Of a DNA stretch of 64,000 nucleotides, positions 32,441 to 45,149 are shown piece by piece. Position 1 is the first letter of the stretch; the number at the start of each line of letters is the position of its first letter. Position numbers and translations under genes: made by a program. The notes below the pieces were generated by a model that had not been told where the DNA came from, ran no database searches, and worked only from the letters and a program-made list of their open reading frames with translations. Origin of the DNA: Pterois miles (taxonomy: Eukaryota > Chordata > Actinopteri > Perciformes > Scorpaenidae); NCBI GenBank assembly GCA_947000775.1, contig CAMQGK010000008.1, forward strand, positions 4,986,501-5,050,500, read 5' to 3'.

Positions 32441-33680
32441 GCCAAAGATCAATGACTGACTTTGTGGTTGTGTCATCAGATCTTCGGTCCTATGTCTTGG
32501 ACACAGCGGTGAAGAGAGGAACAAAACTTTTAAGTGATTACCACCTGTTGGTGAGTTGAATCAGATGGCAGGAGAGGCTGCAAGACAGATCTGATATACC
32601 CAGATGTGTAGTGAGGGTCAACTCGTAATGTCTGGCTGAGGCCCCTGTCTGCAAGGTTTTTTCATGCATCCCAGGGAGGCTGGGGACAGAATCCAAGTGG
32701 GCCATGTTCAAACCCTTCACTGTGGAAGCGACTGCTAGGAATTGTGGTTGGAAGGTCATCAGTGCCTTTTGTGGTGGCAACCTAAGAAGCAGCTGGTGGA
32801 CACCAGCAGTGAAGGAGGTTCCAGAAGGAGGCCTTTTTAGGCTTGGCTTGCCCAGGGCTCTTCGGAAACAGCAGATGGGTACTGGTTGGCCAGAAGGGCT
32901 GCAGCTGCGGCAGTTGCCAGGGAAAAACCTGACTGTGTGAGAGGAGTTTGGGGAGACTATGGAAAAGGACTTAAATTTGGCCTCTAGGATGTTCTGGCAA
33001 ACTGTTTGATCACTCAAACAGAAAGCAAAGTTTGGCTCTGGCTTGTGTTCAATGGGGGAGAAGAACTGCAGCCATGGAGAGGAGATATTGTCAAGGGATG
33101 GAAAGAGCACTTTGAGGAACTCCTGAACCTGACCAACATGTCATCTGTGGAGGAGGCAGAGTTTAAAGACTCAGGGGAAGACTTATCCATACACTTCTAG
33201 TTTTTCACTGAGAGGATCTCAAGGCGCAGCCAGGGGAAAAGAGTGTCTGGTTTGAAGACCTAAGAATTGCATCTCTGCTCTTTGCAGATGATAAGGTTCT
33301 GTTGGCTTCATCAAACTGTGACCTTCAGCACACACTGGGGTGGTTTGCATTTGGTGGTTTGGATTGCAAGGGAGTTCCAAGTGTCTCTGAGTCTTGTTCA
33401 TGAGTGAGGGTAAAATGGAGTGTGAGATGGACAGTCTACAGTACTTTCCAACCCATTACTCATGGTCATGAGTTTTGGGTAGTGCCTGAAAAAATGTGAT
33501 CCCGAATACAAGCGGCTAGAATAGTTTTTCTAGGCATGTTCAACTGGTAAGAGGCCCCAGGCAGAACATGGGGTAACCAGAAAGAGAAAATGTTGCTGGG
33601 GAGAGGGACATCTGGAATGCCCTGCTAAGCCTGCTGCCCCCACAACCCGGCCCCAGATAAGTGGATGATTGAAGGATGGA
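32430..33680 (+). mobile_element. Internally deleted non-LTR retrotransposon (LINE)
   Basis: The order of remnants fits one LINE. At 32464 on is the endonuclease end (VVVSSDLRSYVLDTAVKRGT). At about 33055-33180 is WRGDIVKGWKEHFEELLNLT. Next come ERISRRSQG and LRIASLLFADDKVLLASSN, with the reverse-transcriptase FADD catalytic motif at 33281-33292. At about 33600-33655 is the tail WNALLSLLPPQPGPR. The fingers/palm segment between GEDLS and the FADD block is missing (about 150 residues), and several frameshifts and stops are present. The element is dead. It resembles Rex/RTE-type teleost elements, but the clade is not resolved. Confidence 0.75.
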
Positions 33681-33785
33681 TTTATACCATTCTTATGTGT
33701 GAGGGTGGTATTGAGCTTCTCACAAGTTGTGTCAACAAATTTGTTAGAATGAACATTTCAAAATTTACCCATGAAAATACATTTA

Positions 33786-33829
33786 CCCTAAGGACCTTAG
33801 GGTGTTAGAGCACCCTAAGGTCCTTTGGG
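33786..33829. repeat. Hairpin: 19-bp inverted repeat with 6-nt loop
   Basis: CCCTAAGGACCTTAGGGTG, then TTAGAG, then CACCCTAAGGTCCTTTGGG. The arms pair with one mismatch. No gene or terminator context explains it. Confidence 0.8.
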
Positions 33830-34149
33830 TGATCCGGGTCAAATTGAGACAGCTCCTGTGTGGCTGCCCATTCATACAAAAACAAGGATGGATCAAGTCT
33901 CAGGGGTGATCCTCTGACTCACAGCTGGGCCCGACTCCAGCCTGCTGTGTGAGAGAGTGTATGGGATGGGGAGGGAAACTGCCAGAGAGAGAGACCTCTC
34001 AGGTGTACGACTCAGTGGTCCATGACAAACTCTTCATTTGTCCCTCATCTCAGCGGCAGACAGGGCAGCTGGGCATCCGTGGCCTGAAAGGCCCCCATTT
34101 CTCGTCACAAAGAGCAGACCCTGAATCACATTCATAACTACCATGAGAA

Positions 34150-34480
34150 AAGGGTCGCTCATATTGAGCTACAGCGGATTATCACCGGACTCTGCAGTTC
34201 CCATCTGCCACAGAGCTTTATAGTGTCTTCCAGCTCATTGTTTTCGTTGGCGTTACTTTTGGCAGCAACAGGAAGCTGACTTCAGTGTAAAACCTCTAAA
34301 ACAAAGGGGAAGTTAACAACTAACTGGTGAACATAGAGGAGCATTTAGCAGCTAAAGAACCAGATATTTCCCTCAGGACTTGATGGAAGTGAAAGGTTAT
34401 TAGACATTTATCTGGTGGCAAAAACAGGACATATAAAATGCTAATAATCCTCACTTCTTCTGTGTCTACTGGATGTGTAG
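34150..34480 (+). repeat. Dispersed repeat R4, copy 1
   Basis: It contains 'ctggtgaacatagaggagca', 'tttagcagctaaagaaccag' and 'atatttccctcaggactt'. A diverged inverted relative lies at 49400-49530. Confidence 0.5.
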
Positions 34481-34938
34481 TTGTTAAAAAGTTGGCCATA
34501 TCAACATAAAAAAACGTTTTTGCTGCCCCAGAGTGGCCAAAAATCAGTTATTGTGGTTTTGACAGCAGAAATGGTCAAAATGTTCTGTGTTAAATATATG
34601 TAATTATGTAATTTAGATGGATGATGGGTTGAGGTAAAGCAATCGCAGCTAAGAGTGGAGTGTGGTCCCATTTTCTCAGATATTCTGTTTACAACTGAGA
34701 TGAGAGTGTTTTAGTTTGGAAATGTTTACGTAGCATTATTGTTAGCTAGTGATAAGTGAACTTTGAATGTTTAAGTTAGCCAACAGACAAATTTCTGAAA
34801 TTTACTGCACAGGATGTTTTCGCTGGTAATCCTTTTCCAAATCAAGACTAATTAAAAAAACTGTTTGTGCAGAAGCATATCACAACAGGGAATGAATGAG
34901 TCTGAGCATCAGAGCTTAGACATCAAGGACATTGTTGA

Positions 34939-35121
34939 GGATTTTGTTCAGTTCCAAGCTTGTTGAATGCAGTTTTTCAAGACATGCCAGAACTTTTCCA
35001 AGGGGATTTGGAGTTTCTGATTGTCCACTGTGCCAACCTGTTTGAGCCAAATTCTAGCTGGGTTGCTGATGACTTTGTTTTTGATAAGGTGCTGGCAAAG
35101 CTGGCAGCTCCGTTCTCATAA
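34939..35121 (+). pseudogene. Short open stretch of protein-like composition, possible gene fragment
   Basis: An uninterrupted frame with an internal ATG at 34983 reads MPELFQGDLEFLIVHCANLF and ends in DKVLAKLAAPFS before TAA. An adjacent frame just upstream is also open (SLDIKDIVEDFVQFQAC), as if one frameshift separates them. The composition looks like a globular protein, but I cannot name a family. It may be a decayed transposon or retrocopy fragment. Confidence 0.25.
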
Positions 35122-35535
35122 ACTTAAAAAATATTTTGTGCTGTGGTTCACAATTCTGCAGCAGAGTGCATCTGGTGTGTAGTGCTCTTCACGTACATTT
35201 ACGTCCTTGGTCCATGTTTTAGAGTCCATCCATGTGCATACACACTCAAACACATTATTGCACAGATGCTATTCTGGCAACATACATGTCCTCGCTGACT
35301 GTTTTCTGATGGAATTAAATTGGTTTTGTTTACTCTGGAAATCCTCCAAGATTGTGTGAGATGTTGTGAAATGGAGCAGGAGAAAAGAGGTGGAAAAAGG
35401 TTGGGATGATGGAGAGAGAAACGGAGAGAGCGGCAGCAGGGGTGAAGAGGTGTGAGAGGAGTGATGGACGACCAAATAAACAGGAGAGAAGGGATGAGAA
35501 AAAGGAGCAGAGCGGATGAGAAGGTGTGATATGAT

Positions 35536-35551
35536 GGGGGGGGGGGGGGGG
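35536..35551 (+). repeat. Poly-G tract (16 G) in a GA-rich stretch
   Basis: Sixteen consecutive G follow about 200 bp of purine-rich sequence (35370-35535). Length errors are likely here. Confidence 0.85.
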
Positions 35552-35812
35552 TCCACTGGTGTGTGAAACCAGCCTGACATCTGTAGTGTGTGTTTGTGTG
35601 TGTGTGTGTATGCAAGCGTGATCGAAAGGCAGGGAGAGTCATGGCTCGATTTCTCCGTCACACGCAAACACTTCTGGTTTGGCAGAAAGGATCTCACCAG
35701 GGTCAGAAGGTCAAAAAGAGCGCATGGCTCGGCCTCCCATGACAGTTGTGTTTCACATGTCCGCCCACACAAACACACATAACACTTAAGCCACAAAATG
35801 CCTGACAACTAG

Positions 35813-36865
35813 GGGTGCGACAGCGCATAAAATTCACGGTTTGGGGTCACAGTTTTCAGTTCGGTACATTTATGGCTCAGCAAGGAGGCCTATTACAATT
35901 TCAATTTGAACATGCATTTCATTTATTTGGCAAAATAAATCAACAGCTGTTTGTCTTCACAACAGCAGAATAACATCAGGAACAAAACACTTCTTCATTG
36001 TCACATCTTATGGCTGGACTTCTTAACTAAAAGAAAAGTGCCACTGTATTATTTAAAAAGAATTAATCAATAAAAACAAATCATCAACAAAAAGTGCAGC
36101 ATCAGGTCAGCAGCACTAGAGTTTTTTTTTTTCAGTAACATACTAGGCCAGCATCATATGAGGAAAATCTGCCATGTGCAATAACACTGTTCAAAATTGC
36201 AATGATGATGTCCTGACTTGATATGACTAACAAATACATAATCTAACCTAAACAGTCAGACTACAGAGCCTGCTGCCAGCTTTGGTTTCAGCTTGTGTAG
36301 CCGAGGATACGTTGCTCCTAAACGTTATGAGGATAATATATTAATATCACAGAGGCTCTGTAGTTCGGACCCTTGTCAATAACAGCGCATCACCGCTTCA
36401 ATGCTACTGTTCCACCCTTCACAATAAACTCCCCAAACACAAACACTGGACCACTGTTTACTGGAGAGAGCTAAAGTCATTCACAGCTCAACTAAATAAC
36501 TTACATGTGTTTACCATTCGCTGTTAGCCGCTGAGCTAACGTGCTTTGGTGGGCTTACAACTGTGGTAATGTAAACATAGTGGTAATGGTTGAGAGACAT
36601 GCACAGTAAAACCTGGTCCAGCCCCACCGAAACTGAGCCAATCACAACGCACAACCTCAGCTTCAGTTACACTGCACGTGTTATACCACATACCCCTGTC
36701 CGCTGTGTCCCAGCCTCTTTCCATAGGCCTTGATTTCTAGTGTGACAATATAACGTGACAAAAAAAATACACAATCGGTTTCATAACCTATTTGAAATTA
36801 ACTGATCGATACATACATGACCCGAACCGTGACTAGCAAACCAAACCGTTCCCATCCCTACTGAA
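35813..36865. mobile_element. Non-autonomous hAT-like element, about 1.05 kb
   Basis: The left end 'taggggtgcgacagcgcata' and the right end (minus strand) 'agtagggatgggaacggttt' are terminal inverted repeats of the 'aggggtg/agggatg' class, followed inward by 'cggtttggggtcac' and 'cggttcgggtcatg'. No intact transposase frame. Confidence 0.55.
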
Positions 36866-36899
36866 AACCAGCTATTATTATCTTAGGTCAGTGTGTAAC

Positions 36900-37287
36900 T
36901 AGGGGTGTGAGAAGATATCGGAAATTGGAGTATTTTGATTGGTTTTGTGATACTCTATGATTAACTCAGTCAATACTTTAATCAGTAAAGAGATGTGTCC
37001 TCTGTGTATGTGCCCACTCTAAGTAGTGCTATGATGTTGGACGTTACAGGGACTTTGATTGCAAATGCAGACCCCACTGCCCTGATTGCATAAAAAGCTC
37101 ACTTAGTTTTAGTCAGATTTTAAGCGTATGGTGTGTTCTTTATACGATGACAGTTCCTAAGATTAGATTTTTAAAAAATCACAGTATATCGTCTTGGTTA
37201 CTGTGTTGCAATATATTGTATCGGAACCCCTGTATCATGACACATATCATATCGCCCGTTTCTTGCCAATGCACAGCCCTGTTAGTA
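36900..37287. mobile_element. hAT-like MITE, inverted relative to 24688-25068
   Basis: It starts 'ctaggggtgtgagaagatat' and ends 'ttgccaatgcacagccctgt', the reverse of the dthd1 intron-7 element, with the shared 'cccctgtatcatgacacata' core. Confidence 0.6.
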
Positions 37288-38479
37288 ACCCACTTTATAA
37301 ATTCGGTATCATTGACGAAGCAGGAAAACTACTGTCATTTTTAGCACAACTTGAGGTATTGCTCGCATTGCCCCACAGACTGTCTATTCTGAAAAATGAC
37401 ATTTATTGAATAATTTAGAGAAATTCCTACATTTCTTGAGTTTCCTGCTCTAAAAGGCGCCATATCCATTTACATCGCTAAAAGCCAAGGATGGACACCG
37501 GAGCTGGGGCAACATGTACCTGCGTAGTACATAAATAGAACTGAACAATTGATCTGCAAAGCATTGTCTGGTGTAACTGTCTTATTGTTCCCCTGCCATC
37601 CACACATGTGTGGCATAAATTAAAACACACAGCAGCATGTTCTGTTGTCTACACTATGTTTATACTACATATTGAAATTAATTAGGGTTATTGATTCTCT
37701 GACTTTGAAGGCCACAGGATCAGATGATTCTAGGATATTTTTTAAACAGATATGAGGTCCATCTGAGTAAAAATGGGCCCACAGCCACTGGTAATGAGGA
37801 CCTCACCTGCACCATCCATTATGAAATGTCAATGTTTTGCCACTGCTAGAGTTTACAACAATTTATCCTGTGTCATAAATGAATAACTCTGCAATTACTC
37901 TGTATCATCACGTTGCTGTGTCCACATTGAAACTTGAGTTGTTATGTACACACCAACCTAAGAATATCCCAGAGGAGAAAATGTAATACACTAGCTTCCA
38001 AAGAAAAGTCGGGGGTTATTTAACATTTTAAAAATAGATATAAATGCAAATTCTAGTAGTGTCTCGGACACCACAAACCTCAGAGAGATTATTCATCAAA
38101 AAATATGTTTTTCTTATACTCCAAGAGCTTAATTGCTGGTTTTTTTACTTGGAAGCTGTAAACACAACACTGATGTCATCTTTTAAGTTGATATTGTGAA
38201 TTTGCATATTTATTTGCACAAGCAGCAGATGCAGAGCAACATTATCATCCTACTGATGATAGCTAAAAGATGCTAAAACGCTCTGAAGAGCTGAGGGGAG
38301 CTGCAGAGTCAGGTGATAATTGTCACAATGAATGACCCCTTTACCTTTACGCATCTTCATTGGACCTATTCTTTCTTTATTTATAAATAAATATTAACAA
38401 CAATAATAATAACAAATATGATTTATTTATAAATAAAAAAAATAAAGTACTATAAATTGGTTTGAATGATATCAGGCCA
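37288..38479. other. Intergenic, nothing recognised
   Basis: A/T-rich sequence with a small 'ttataaataa' direct repeat near 38370-38450. No gene-like signals. Confidence 0.4.
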
Positions 38480-39090
38480 TAGAATAAGCATTATCAGCTG
38501 TTATCAGCCTCATACATATGGTTAGAAGGGGCCTACTATACCTACTAGTAGGTTCACAAGGCTCTTATCATCTATCCACATGGTTGACCACTGATATGAA
38601 TAGAAGAAGAAGAAGAAGATGGCGCCAACCTCTAGTGGCCGTAGTAATTATGAGAGGAGCAAACGAGGAAGTCAGGTGATGTAGTGTAAAGAGCAACAAA
38701 GCCTGTTTGGGGGTGGCGGTAGGTGGCAATAGATGGGAAAAACAAACACAGGCCTTTCACCCAGAAGACAGCTGTTTACATCCTGTCTGAAACCAAAAGT
38801 CAGCACTGACTTATTTTACTATACTTTTGTGATGTAACTTACGTACATAACTAACGCCACATATCCTATGTAAGTTACGTAACAAACGTAGGCTACTTAT
38901 TTGAACCCAAACCACAATCTTTTCCTAAACCTAACCAAGCAGTTATCTTGCCTAAAGCCTAAAGTTTTTTCAATTCAAGAAGGTAAACCTTCACATTCAC
39001 AACATTGTAGGTGCAGATTGGCCCATCTGAGGCATTAGAATGGTAACCAGTGATAACACTCATTCAATCGGCTGATAACATTCACAATGG
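38480..39090 (-). mobile_element. MITE of the 14154 family with inserted R5 repeat
   Basis: The left end has 'attatcagctgttatcagcc', 'aaggggcctactatacctac' and 'ctcttatcatctatcc'. The right end has 'tgataacactcattcaatcg' and 'gctgataacattc'. The middle contains R5-type text ('cctaaacctaaccaagcag'), so one element may have inserted in the other. Confidence 0.45.
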
Positions 39091-40329
39091 GTGGGCATTC
39101 TCCATGCTGAGAGGTGCTCACAAACACTACACTAGGTGTTTAGACTCATTTGGTGTTTGACTTTTTTGGATTATTTTTGGATAATTTTGTTTAAAAAAAA
39201 TACTGCAAATGACTCCTAGATACTTGATTAAAATAATACATTCTTAAAATACAGAAAGGACTCTAATGTAAGAAACCGTCATACAAAAATAAGACTGGAA
39301 AGCCTCAGTGTGAGAGTAGATGATAGGTGGTTTTTTCAGTGTGGTCTCACAAGTCTGTCTTATGTTTAACAACCAGCTGCCTACTCTCCTCATTAATTTC
39401 ATCCTTAGATGCTGCAATGCAGATGACCCTTGTAGCTGAGATGGTCTAATTTCCTCCAATATGAGGTCCAAAAAGACTGGATTTCTAAAGTGCTTCTTTC
39501 AACTGGGGTCATATTCTTACAACTTAATCTCAAATTTTTGCCGTTCGTTTTAGATGTTTATACTAACATTTACTATACTGTAAATATGCTGCAGGGATTG
39601 CTGCTCGGTCAGTATACAGTACAGACATGCACACTCAAACCATTTAAGTGTACTCTGTAAGCAGACAGTATGTTTACTGCTATAGTGGAGCTGACCCTAG
39701 CACTATGATGCACATCCTACTGTGACAGGAGAGAAAAGAGAAAATAACAAAAGATGAGGACACAATCATAGTGCCAGACAAACATGCCACGCTTCTCCCC
39801 GCAGACAATGATTCACTGTTTTTTTTTTTTTTCTATTTTTCCTCAAATGACCGGAGGAAATAATGTGGCCTGCTGAACACGGTGCAGTATATCCAAACAT
39901 CCACATGGGCTTGACCATGTTTAGAAAAGCTATATTCTCATTGTTTGAAATATTCAGGTCATGTCCAATCAGTCTCAGGGCAACAGTACCAACAGTTTTT
40001 CACGGGCATCAGCTTTTGATACCAAGGCACCCTTTCGTGGGGCTAGGAGACACATCAGGCTTTCCATTAACTACAATCTAAACTCGTCCACAGCGACAGT
40101 AAAGGCACAGGGAAAGTGCTTGCTGTAGTGACATACTGTATGATAAAGAGCAAAAGAGACAAGAGGAAAGGATGGTGGATAAGTCCAACAAACACAGGGC
40201 TTTCACCCAGGAGACAGCAATTTGTGTCCAATGTGTTACGATTAACTTTCACTTCACATTCAGCTGTTCATTCGTGTTCTGTATTCACAAAGTCAAGTCA
40301 CATTTGCACTGTAAAAACGTAGTAATTTT
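39091..40329. other. Intergenic, nothing recognised
   Basis: Short ORFs only. A T run at 39821-39839 and A/T-rich flanks. No domain or splice pattern. Confidence 0.4.
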
Positions 40330-40790
40330 AAACCTAACCAGGTTGTTTTTACCTAAATTTAAGCGGTTTTGTTGCCTGATCCTAAGCAGGTGTTTTTGAG
40401 TTAGGATGAGAGTGTGTGTGATCCAAATATAGGTCAAAAGTCTGTGCAGATATTCAAACACTGAATAATGTTGCTTTGTATTTTTTCAGGCTGTTTTCAT
40501 TCACCGCATTATAGCTATGAAAAGTTTTACAGGAAGTATAAAGAGTGACAAAATCTGCAGAGGGAGGAGGCTGAGGTGGATTGAGCAGTCAAAAAACACC
40601 AGACCAGATCGGTTTTGTACCCCGTGTGAAATCACAGTCAGTTTGTCATGTAACTTATGTAATTAAGTTACATCACTTACGCAGTTACTTTAACCCAAAC
40701 TACGATCTTTTCCGAAAGCTAAGTAGCATTGTTGCCTAAACCTAACCAAGTTGATCTTTTCCTGAACCACATTGTTTCTTGTGAAGACAT
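40330..40790 (-). repeat. Dispersed repeat R5 copy
   Basis: It contains 'aaacctaaccaggttgtttt', 'agtttgtcatgtaacttatg', 'cagttactttaacccaaact' and 'cctaaacctaaccaagttga'. The same phrases occur in the other R5 copies of this window. Confidence 0.55.
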
Positions 40791-42189
40791 TTTGAAAAGA
40801 CTGGAGTGGAAATTAACACATGCATCACATGCTGCTGGACATTTTTAGGAAAACATTCGAAAAGCAGTACGAAGCACAGTACGAACCTTGTCTCAAACCC
40901 ATAAAGACAAATGACAACAAAACACTCCAAACTATGTGAAACCTCCTCCAAAGTCTCAGTCAACAGGCTGCCTGTCATATGAGTTTGACATTCAATGCAC
41001 AGGAGAGGAACGGAAACGCTCACCTACTTACAAGTCTCCAAAAGTTGCTGTCCTTTGCCCCCCGGCTTGAGCTCAGTGTCTCTTTGCAGTTCACTATTTC
41101 CATGTCCTCTCCATCTGGTTTGGAAAAAGCATCCTGCAACGATGACATATACAGCGGCAGTGTCAATGGGAAGAAAGGGATTTGTGATGAATTTGACAAT
41201 GCCCTCCAGGTCTATAAGAAACCCAAATAGTTCTTTGTGCTACAAGGCTTTGCCACGACTCAACCGTCAGACTTTAGCATGCGAGAGCACGTCAGTATAA
41301 GCTGAGGTACAAAGACTACGGGTTAAATTTTTTAAAATTCTACCATTTTTCCCATAAAACTTTGCAATTTTCTTTGAGTTTCACAAAGATCGACAGGTTG
41401 AGTGTTACTCAGCCAGTAATATTTCAGCACCATCCTGGGTTCATACTGGGTTCACGCTGCCCAGGGCACTGGTTTCATATAGTCATTTACATTACATGAG
41501 CATCTTGTTAGTCTCTCCGCTGAAAAGCAACAGTCTGTCTGGTTGGCTGACCTCTCTCTGGCCTCTGATCTTTACCCGTTGGCAGGCGTTCAGCACAGCG
41601 GTTGCAAAGAGAGATGAAACAAGCCTGCAAATATTCACAGTGAGTGTGGCTGATCGACACATGGATTGACTATTTTGTCTGCACAAGAGCTAGTTATGTC
41701 TGCGAGGGTTGCTTTGTGTAGAGAACAAGTATATACTTGGAGCGTAGGATGTGAAAGTTTCTGACTTTTATCGGCATAAAACGGCTTAAAACACAAGATG
41801 AATAGTTGCTGAAAAAGGAGAAAACTGAGGAGGAGCAAATGAGGAAAAATCCAGTACAGAAAGACAACATAGGTGCAGAAGTAGAATCAAATTATGGTGA
41901 AACAAAATGAAACGTTACTGATCAGACACACGAAATCAGATTCTTGATAGGCTTCTGCTCCCAGCTTTCAAACTGGAAGCAGCACGGCGGCTTGTTTGGA
42001 ACCTTTTTTCTTGTATATTACGAAAATACTGTAGTTCACCGAAACATGTTTGGCGAAAAATAAGCCATGCAGTTGCTGAATCTGTCTTCATTTTAGATGA
42101 GCGGTTCGTTTAAAAGTCTAAACCTGGACTTTATGCAAATGTGGAGCGGCCAACGTGACGGAAATGCAATGCATTGCACTGCTGCTTCT

Positions 42190-42360
42190 ATAGCCAATGA
42201 ATGAGAAGACTGATACCAATCTAATGTTTTAGAGCCAGAAGGAAAATAGCATAGCTTAGCATAAAGACTGGAAGCAGGTGGAAACAGCTAGCCTGGCTCT
42301 ATCCACAGTTAAAAAAAATACATTTCACTCATGAATAAAACTATTCCTTAAGTTAATTTT
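42190..42360 (+). repeat. Dispersed teleost repeat (distal part of the family at 3126)
   Basis: 'tgagaagactgataccaatc', 'agcatagcttagcataaaga', 'ctggaagcaggtggaaacag' and 'ctagcctggctctatcc' follow the order of a very common fish repeat. Confidence 0.6.
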
Positions 42361-44295
42361 AAGTGTGATAGGGTAAGAGAGAGTTTCGTGGATGAATGTC
42401 ATATTTTGGGTAGAAAATCATGCCTAACTGTTATGGTTATGGTGATGGTAGTTGGCCTCATACTCATAAGGGTTAAGTAATTTATGTACTTTGTTGGTGA
42501 TGAGAGAGGTGTAGCAATTGTGTGTGTGTGTGTGTGTGTTTGTCTAAATGCCACAGTTGAGATGTTAACAGCTGCGGGCTACCGCACAGCAGGCATAGTA
42601 GTAATAGTAACAGTAAATATTCACATCATAATCATCTTAATGAGCAGTGGCACCAGAGCAATTTGGATGTGCTGTAAGGTCTCTTCCTCCTCCCGTCTGA
42701 TTATCCAACACTTTTTCATACATTTTTTTTTTTTTGTGTGTGTGTCCCATTCCCTGTCCCTGCCAAATCCCAAAGCTGTCATATCTCGTCTCTTAAGAGC
42801 ATCAAAGTGGTTGCACAGGCCTTTGAATTTGTGGAAATGATGTTCGAGTACCCGCGGACAGACAGACAGACACACGCACACACACATCGAGCCAGATGAT
42901 GATGAGTAAATATGACAGGAAATGAAGCGCGTCGTGTCATTTCAAGGTCAAAGCGATCACATTATCATAATCTTGAGCCCCTGTGTGTAATTTCCGAATC
43001 TGGATCATGCGCCCAAAAGTCCAAATTAAGAGGAACATTTTCAGATTTTTCATAGAGATTTTTTTGACTGGTTATCTTGCACTAACAGCAAGCACCAGTA
43101 CGTTGGCTGCAAGTTGGGATTCTGGATGATTAAATGGGTTTATTTTACATGAAAATACTCCCTTTCAAAGCTTTAAAACGCTTATTTATTAAACTTGGTT
43201 ATTGTTAAGGTGCGGACTGTGGATCGCAGCGCCCCGTTTGAGTTCTGCTGTGACCTTTGTTGAATTGTGTTCCCTCTCTCCCTTCCTGTTATCTCTTACT
43301 GCTGAAGACTGTTTATTAACAGAATAAATTCGTCTGATTGTTTAAATTATAAAGTTTCTATTCAGCCACTCACTTTGGTGAGTGTAATGTTGTAGAAGGA
43401 AAGTATGGCCACAAAGTTTAATAAACTGGATTTGCAAAAAAATGCCCATCACAATTCATATTGTCACTGTCCAACCAATACTCAAAAACACAAAGATTTG
43501 TCATCCCGTAAGACAAAGAAAAGCAATTATACAACAGAAAGAGATGGAATATTTGGATTTTTTGGACTAAAAGTTACCAATTAATTTTTCCATCAACTAA
43601 TCATTTAATTGACAAAGTATTTATGTGGTGGCCTCTCTGGGAAATTAATGATAATTAAACTCTCCCTGTCCCCAACTGCCCCCAAAAATCTAATGTGCTA
43701 TTTAGCATTCAATAACATGCTTTTTTTAAATGATAAAACATTATATACACAGTGATCCAACGTTTATATGGATCAAAAAGCTTAGCACAGAATCATTCCT
43801 ATACAAATGCTGTTTAAATAATTTGCTTTTAGTATCAGGTAGTCCGCTTACAGTGTTCATTTAGGGTCTTTTCATACATGGCAACTTATGGAAAGACATT
43901 TTAAAGCCACCTTTAATTAAATTTTTGTTTTATTTTTACTTTACTCTCATGATACTTTGCCTCACGGAACGTCTGCTTTCTGGTTGGATACCCGAGGCTG
44001 GTGTTGCTCGCACATTGACAACAAAGGAGTCGTATTCTCTGAATGAAATACATTTGCATACAAGGAAAGCGCCTGTGGTCGAAGCCGCCCTCATCGATCA
44101 TCTGCATGCACTGCAGTGATACAGAGCTGGACAAAAATGGCAATGCCCCGCCCTCAGTTAGAGAAAGAATTGATCGGCAGCGAGCCAGTAAATACCAAAG
44201 CTGTCTGTTTCATTACTTTGTATTTGTGTAATTAATATACAAAGAGTTAATTAGATGGAAATCTACATGAGAAATAAAGAATAACAACAAAAAAA
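42361..44295. other. Intergenic with a (TG)n at 42520-42539; no gene recognised
   Basis: Apart from the TG run and an 'agacagacaga' patch at 42857-42870 the stretch looks single-copy. ORFs are short and motif-free. Confidence 0.4.
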
Positions 44296-44734
44296 GGTCT
44301 GCAAATTTCATGGTAATTGAGTGATAGTTGCAAGTAGCAAAATTACTACTAAATTATTCCAACATTTACCTCAAAATTTATCAAAAATTGCTTTATTATA
44401 AACATTATTTAATAATTTGATTCTGCTATTTCCCAGTAGGTGGTTATTAATTTAATACATTTCCAGGAAAACAATACAAAATTATATGCTTTATTTCCAT
44501 ATATAGATGATAATTAGCAAAATACTTGCATGCCTGAGGGTTCTATTTTAACCATTATATGCTATTTTAGCATATAATTATTGAATAATGTTTGTAATAA
44601 AGTCATTTTTTATACATTTAGAGGTAAATATTGGGCAAATTTGGCAGTAATTACAAAGAAATTTCAAATAGGTTACTTGATAATGTCACCTGATTACCAT
44701 GAAATTTGCGGACCTCGTAAAATGAAGTGTTACC
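44296..44734. mobile_element. Palindromic (foldback-like) element, copy 1
   Basis: The first about 130 bp ('ggtctgcaaatttcatggta' onward, through 'tttacctcaaaatttatcaa') is the imperfect reverse complement of the last about 130 bp, which on the minus strand runs 'gcaaatttcatggtaatcag' to 'tttacctctaaatgtat'. The element is A/T-rich with no ORF. A second copy lies at 59000-59472. Confidence 0.75.
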
Positions 44735-45149
44735 TGCATTTGCTTTGCAGCTTCTACATTCGTTTGACACTCCTCGGCCACTGTATCTCTCAGCTCTACT
44801 CCAAAATTAACCCCACGGGAAGCTACAACTGTTGCATAACATCAATAGAAGATACAAAATCATTTTTGAGCTTCACAGCCTTGAGTTACTAATAGTACTG
44901 AACACATACAATTGTAGAGATTTTCCAGGAAAATGAACCCGGCAACCTTCACAAATGTCCCCATTATGGCTCGATGGTGTACTCAGTAACCCCAGAATCT
45001 CTCAATTAAAAAGCATCTTACGGTCCAAGTCTCTCAGCTGTAAATGGAACCGCTCCAAAAAACAGTCTAATATCATTTCCCACCAAAGCAAAGTACAAGC
45101 AACACACAGCAAACCTCAGACACAATTGATGGTAATTAAATGAAGAAGA

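Noticed and set aside
32538..33110. 190-codon minus-strand ORF
   Set aside because: Antisense of the LINE remnant, whose plus strand carries the recognisable motifs.
35199..35808. Overlapping minus-strand ORFs of 147 and 179 codons
   Set aside because: They derive from GA-rich low-complexity DNA and a (TG)n tract. Rich in Pro, Ser and His-Thr runs, no domain.
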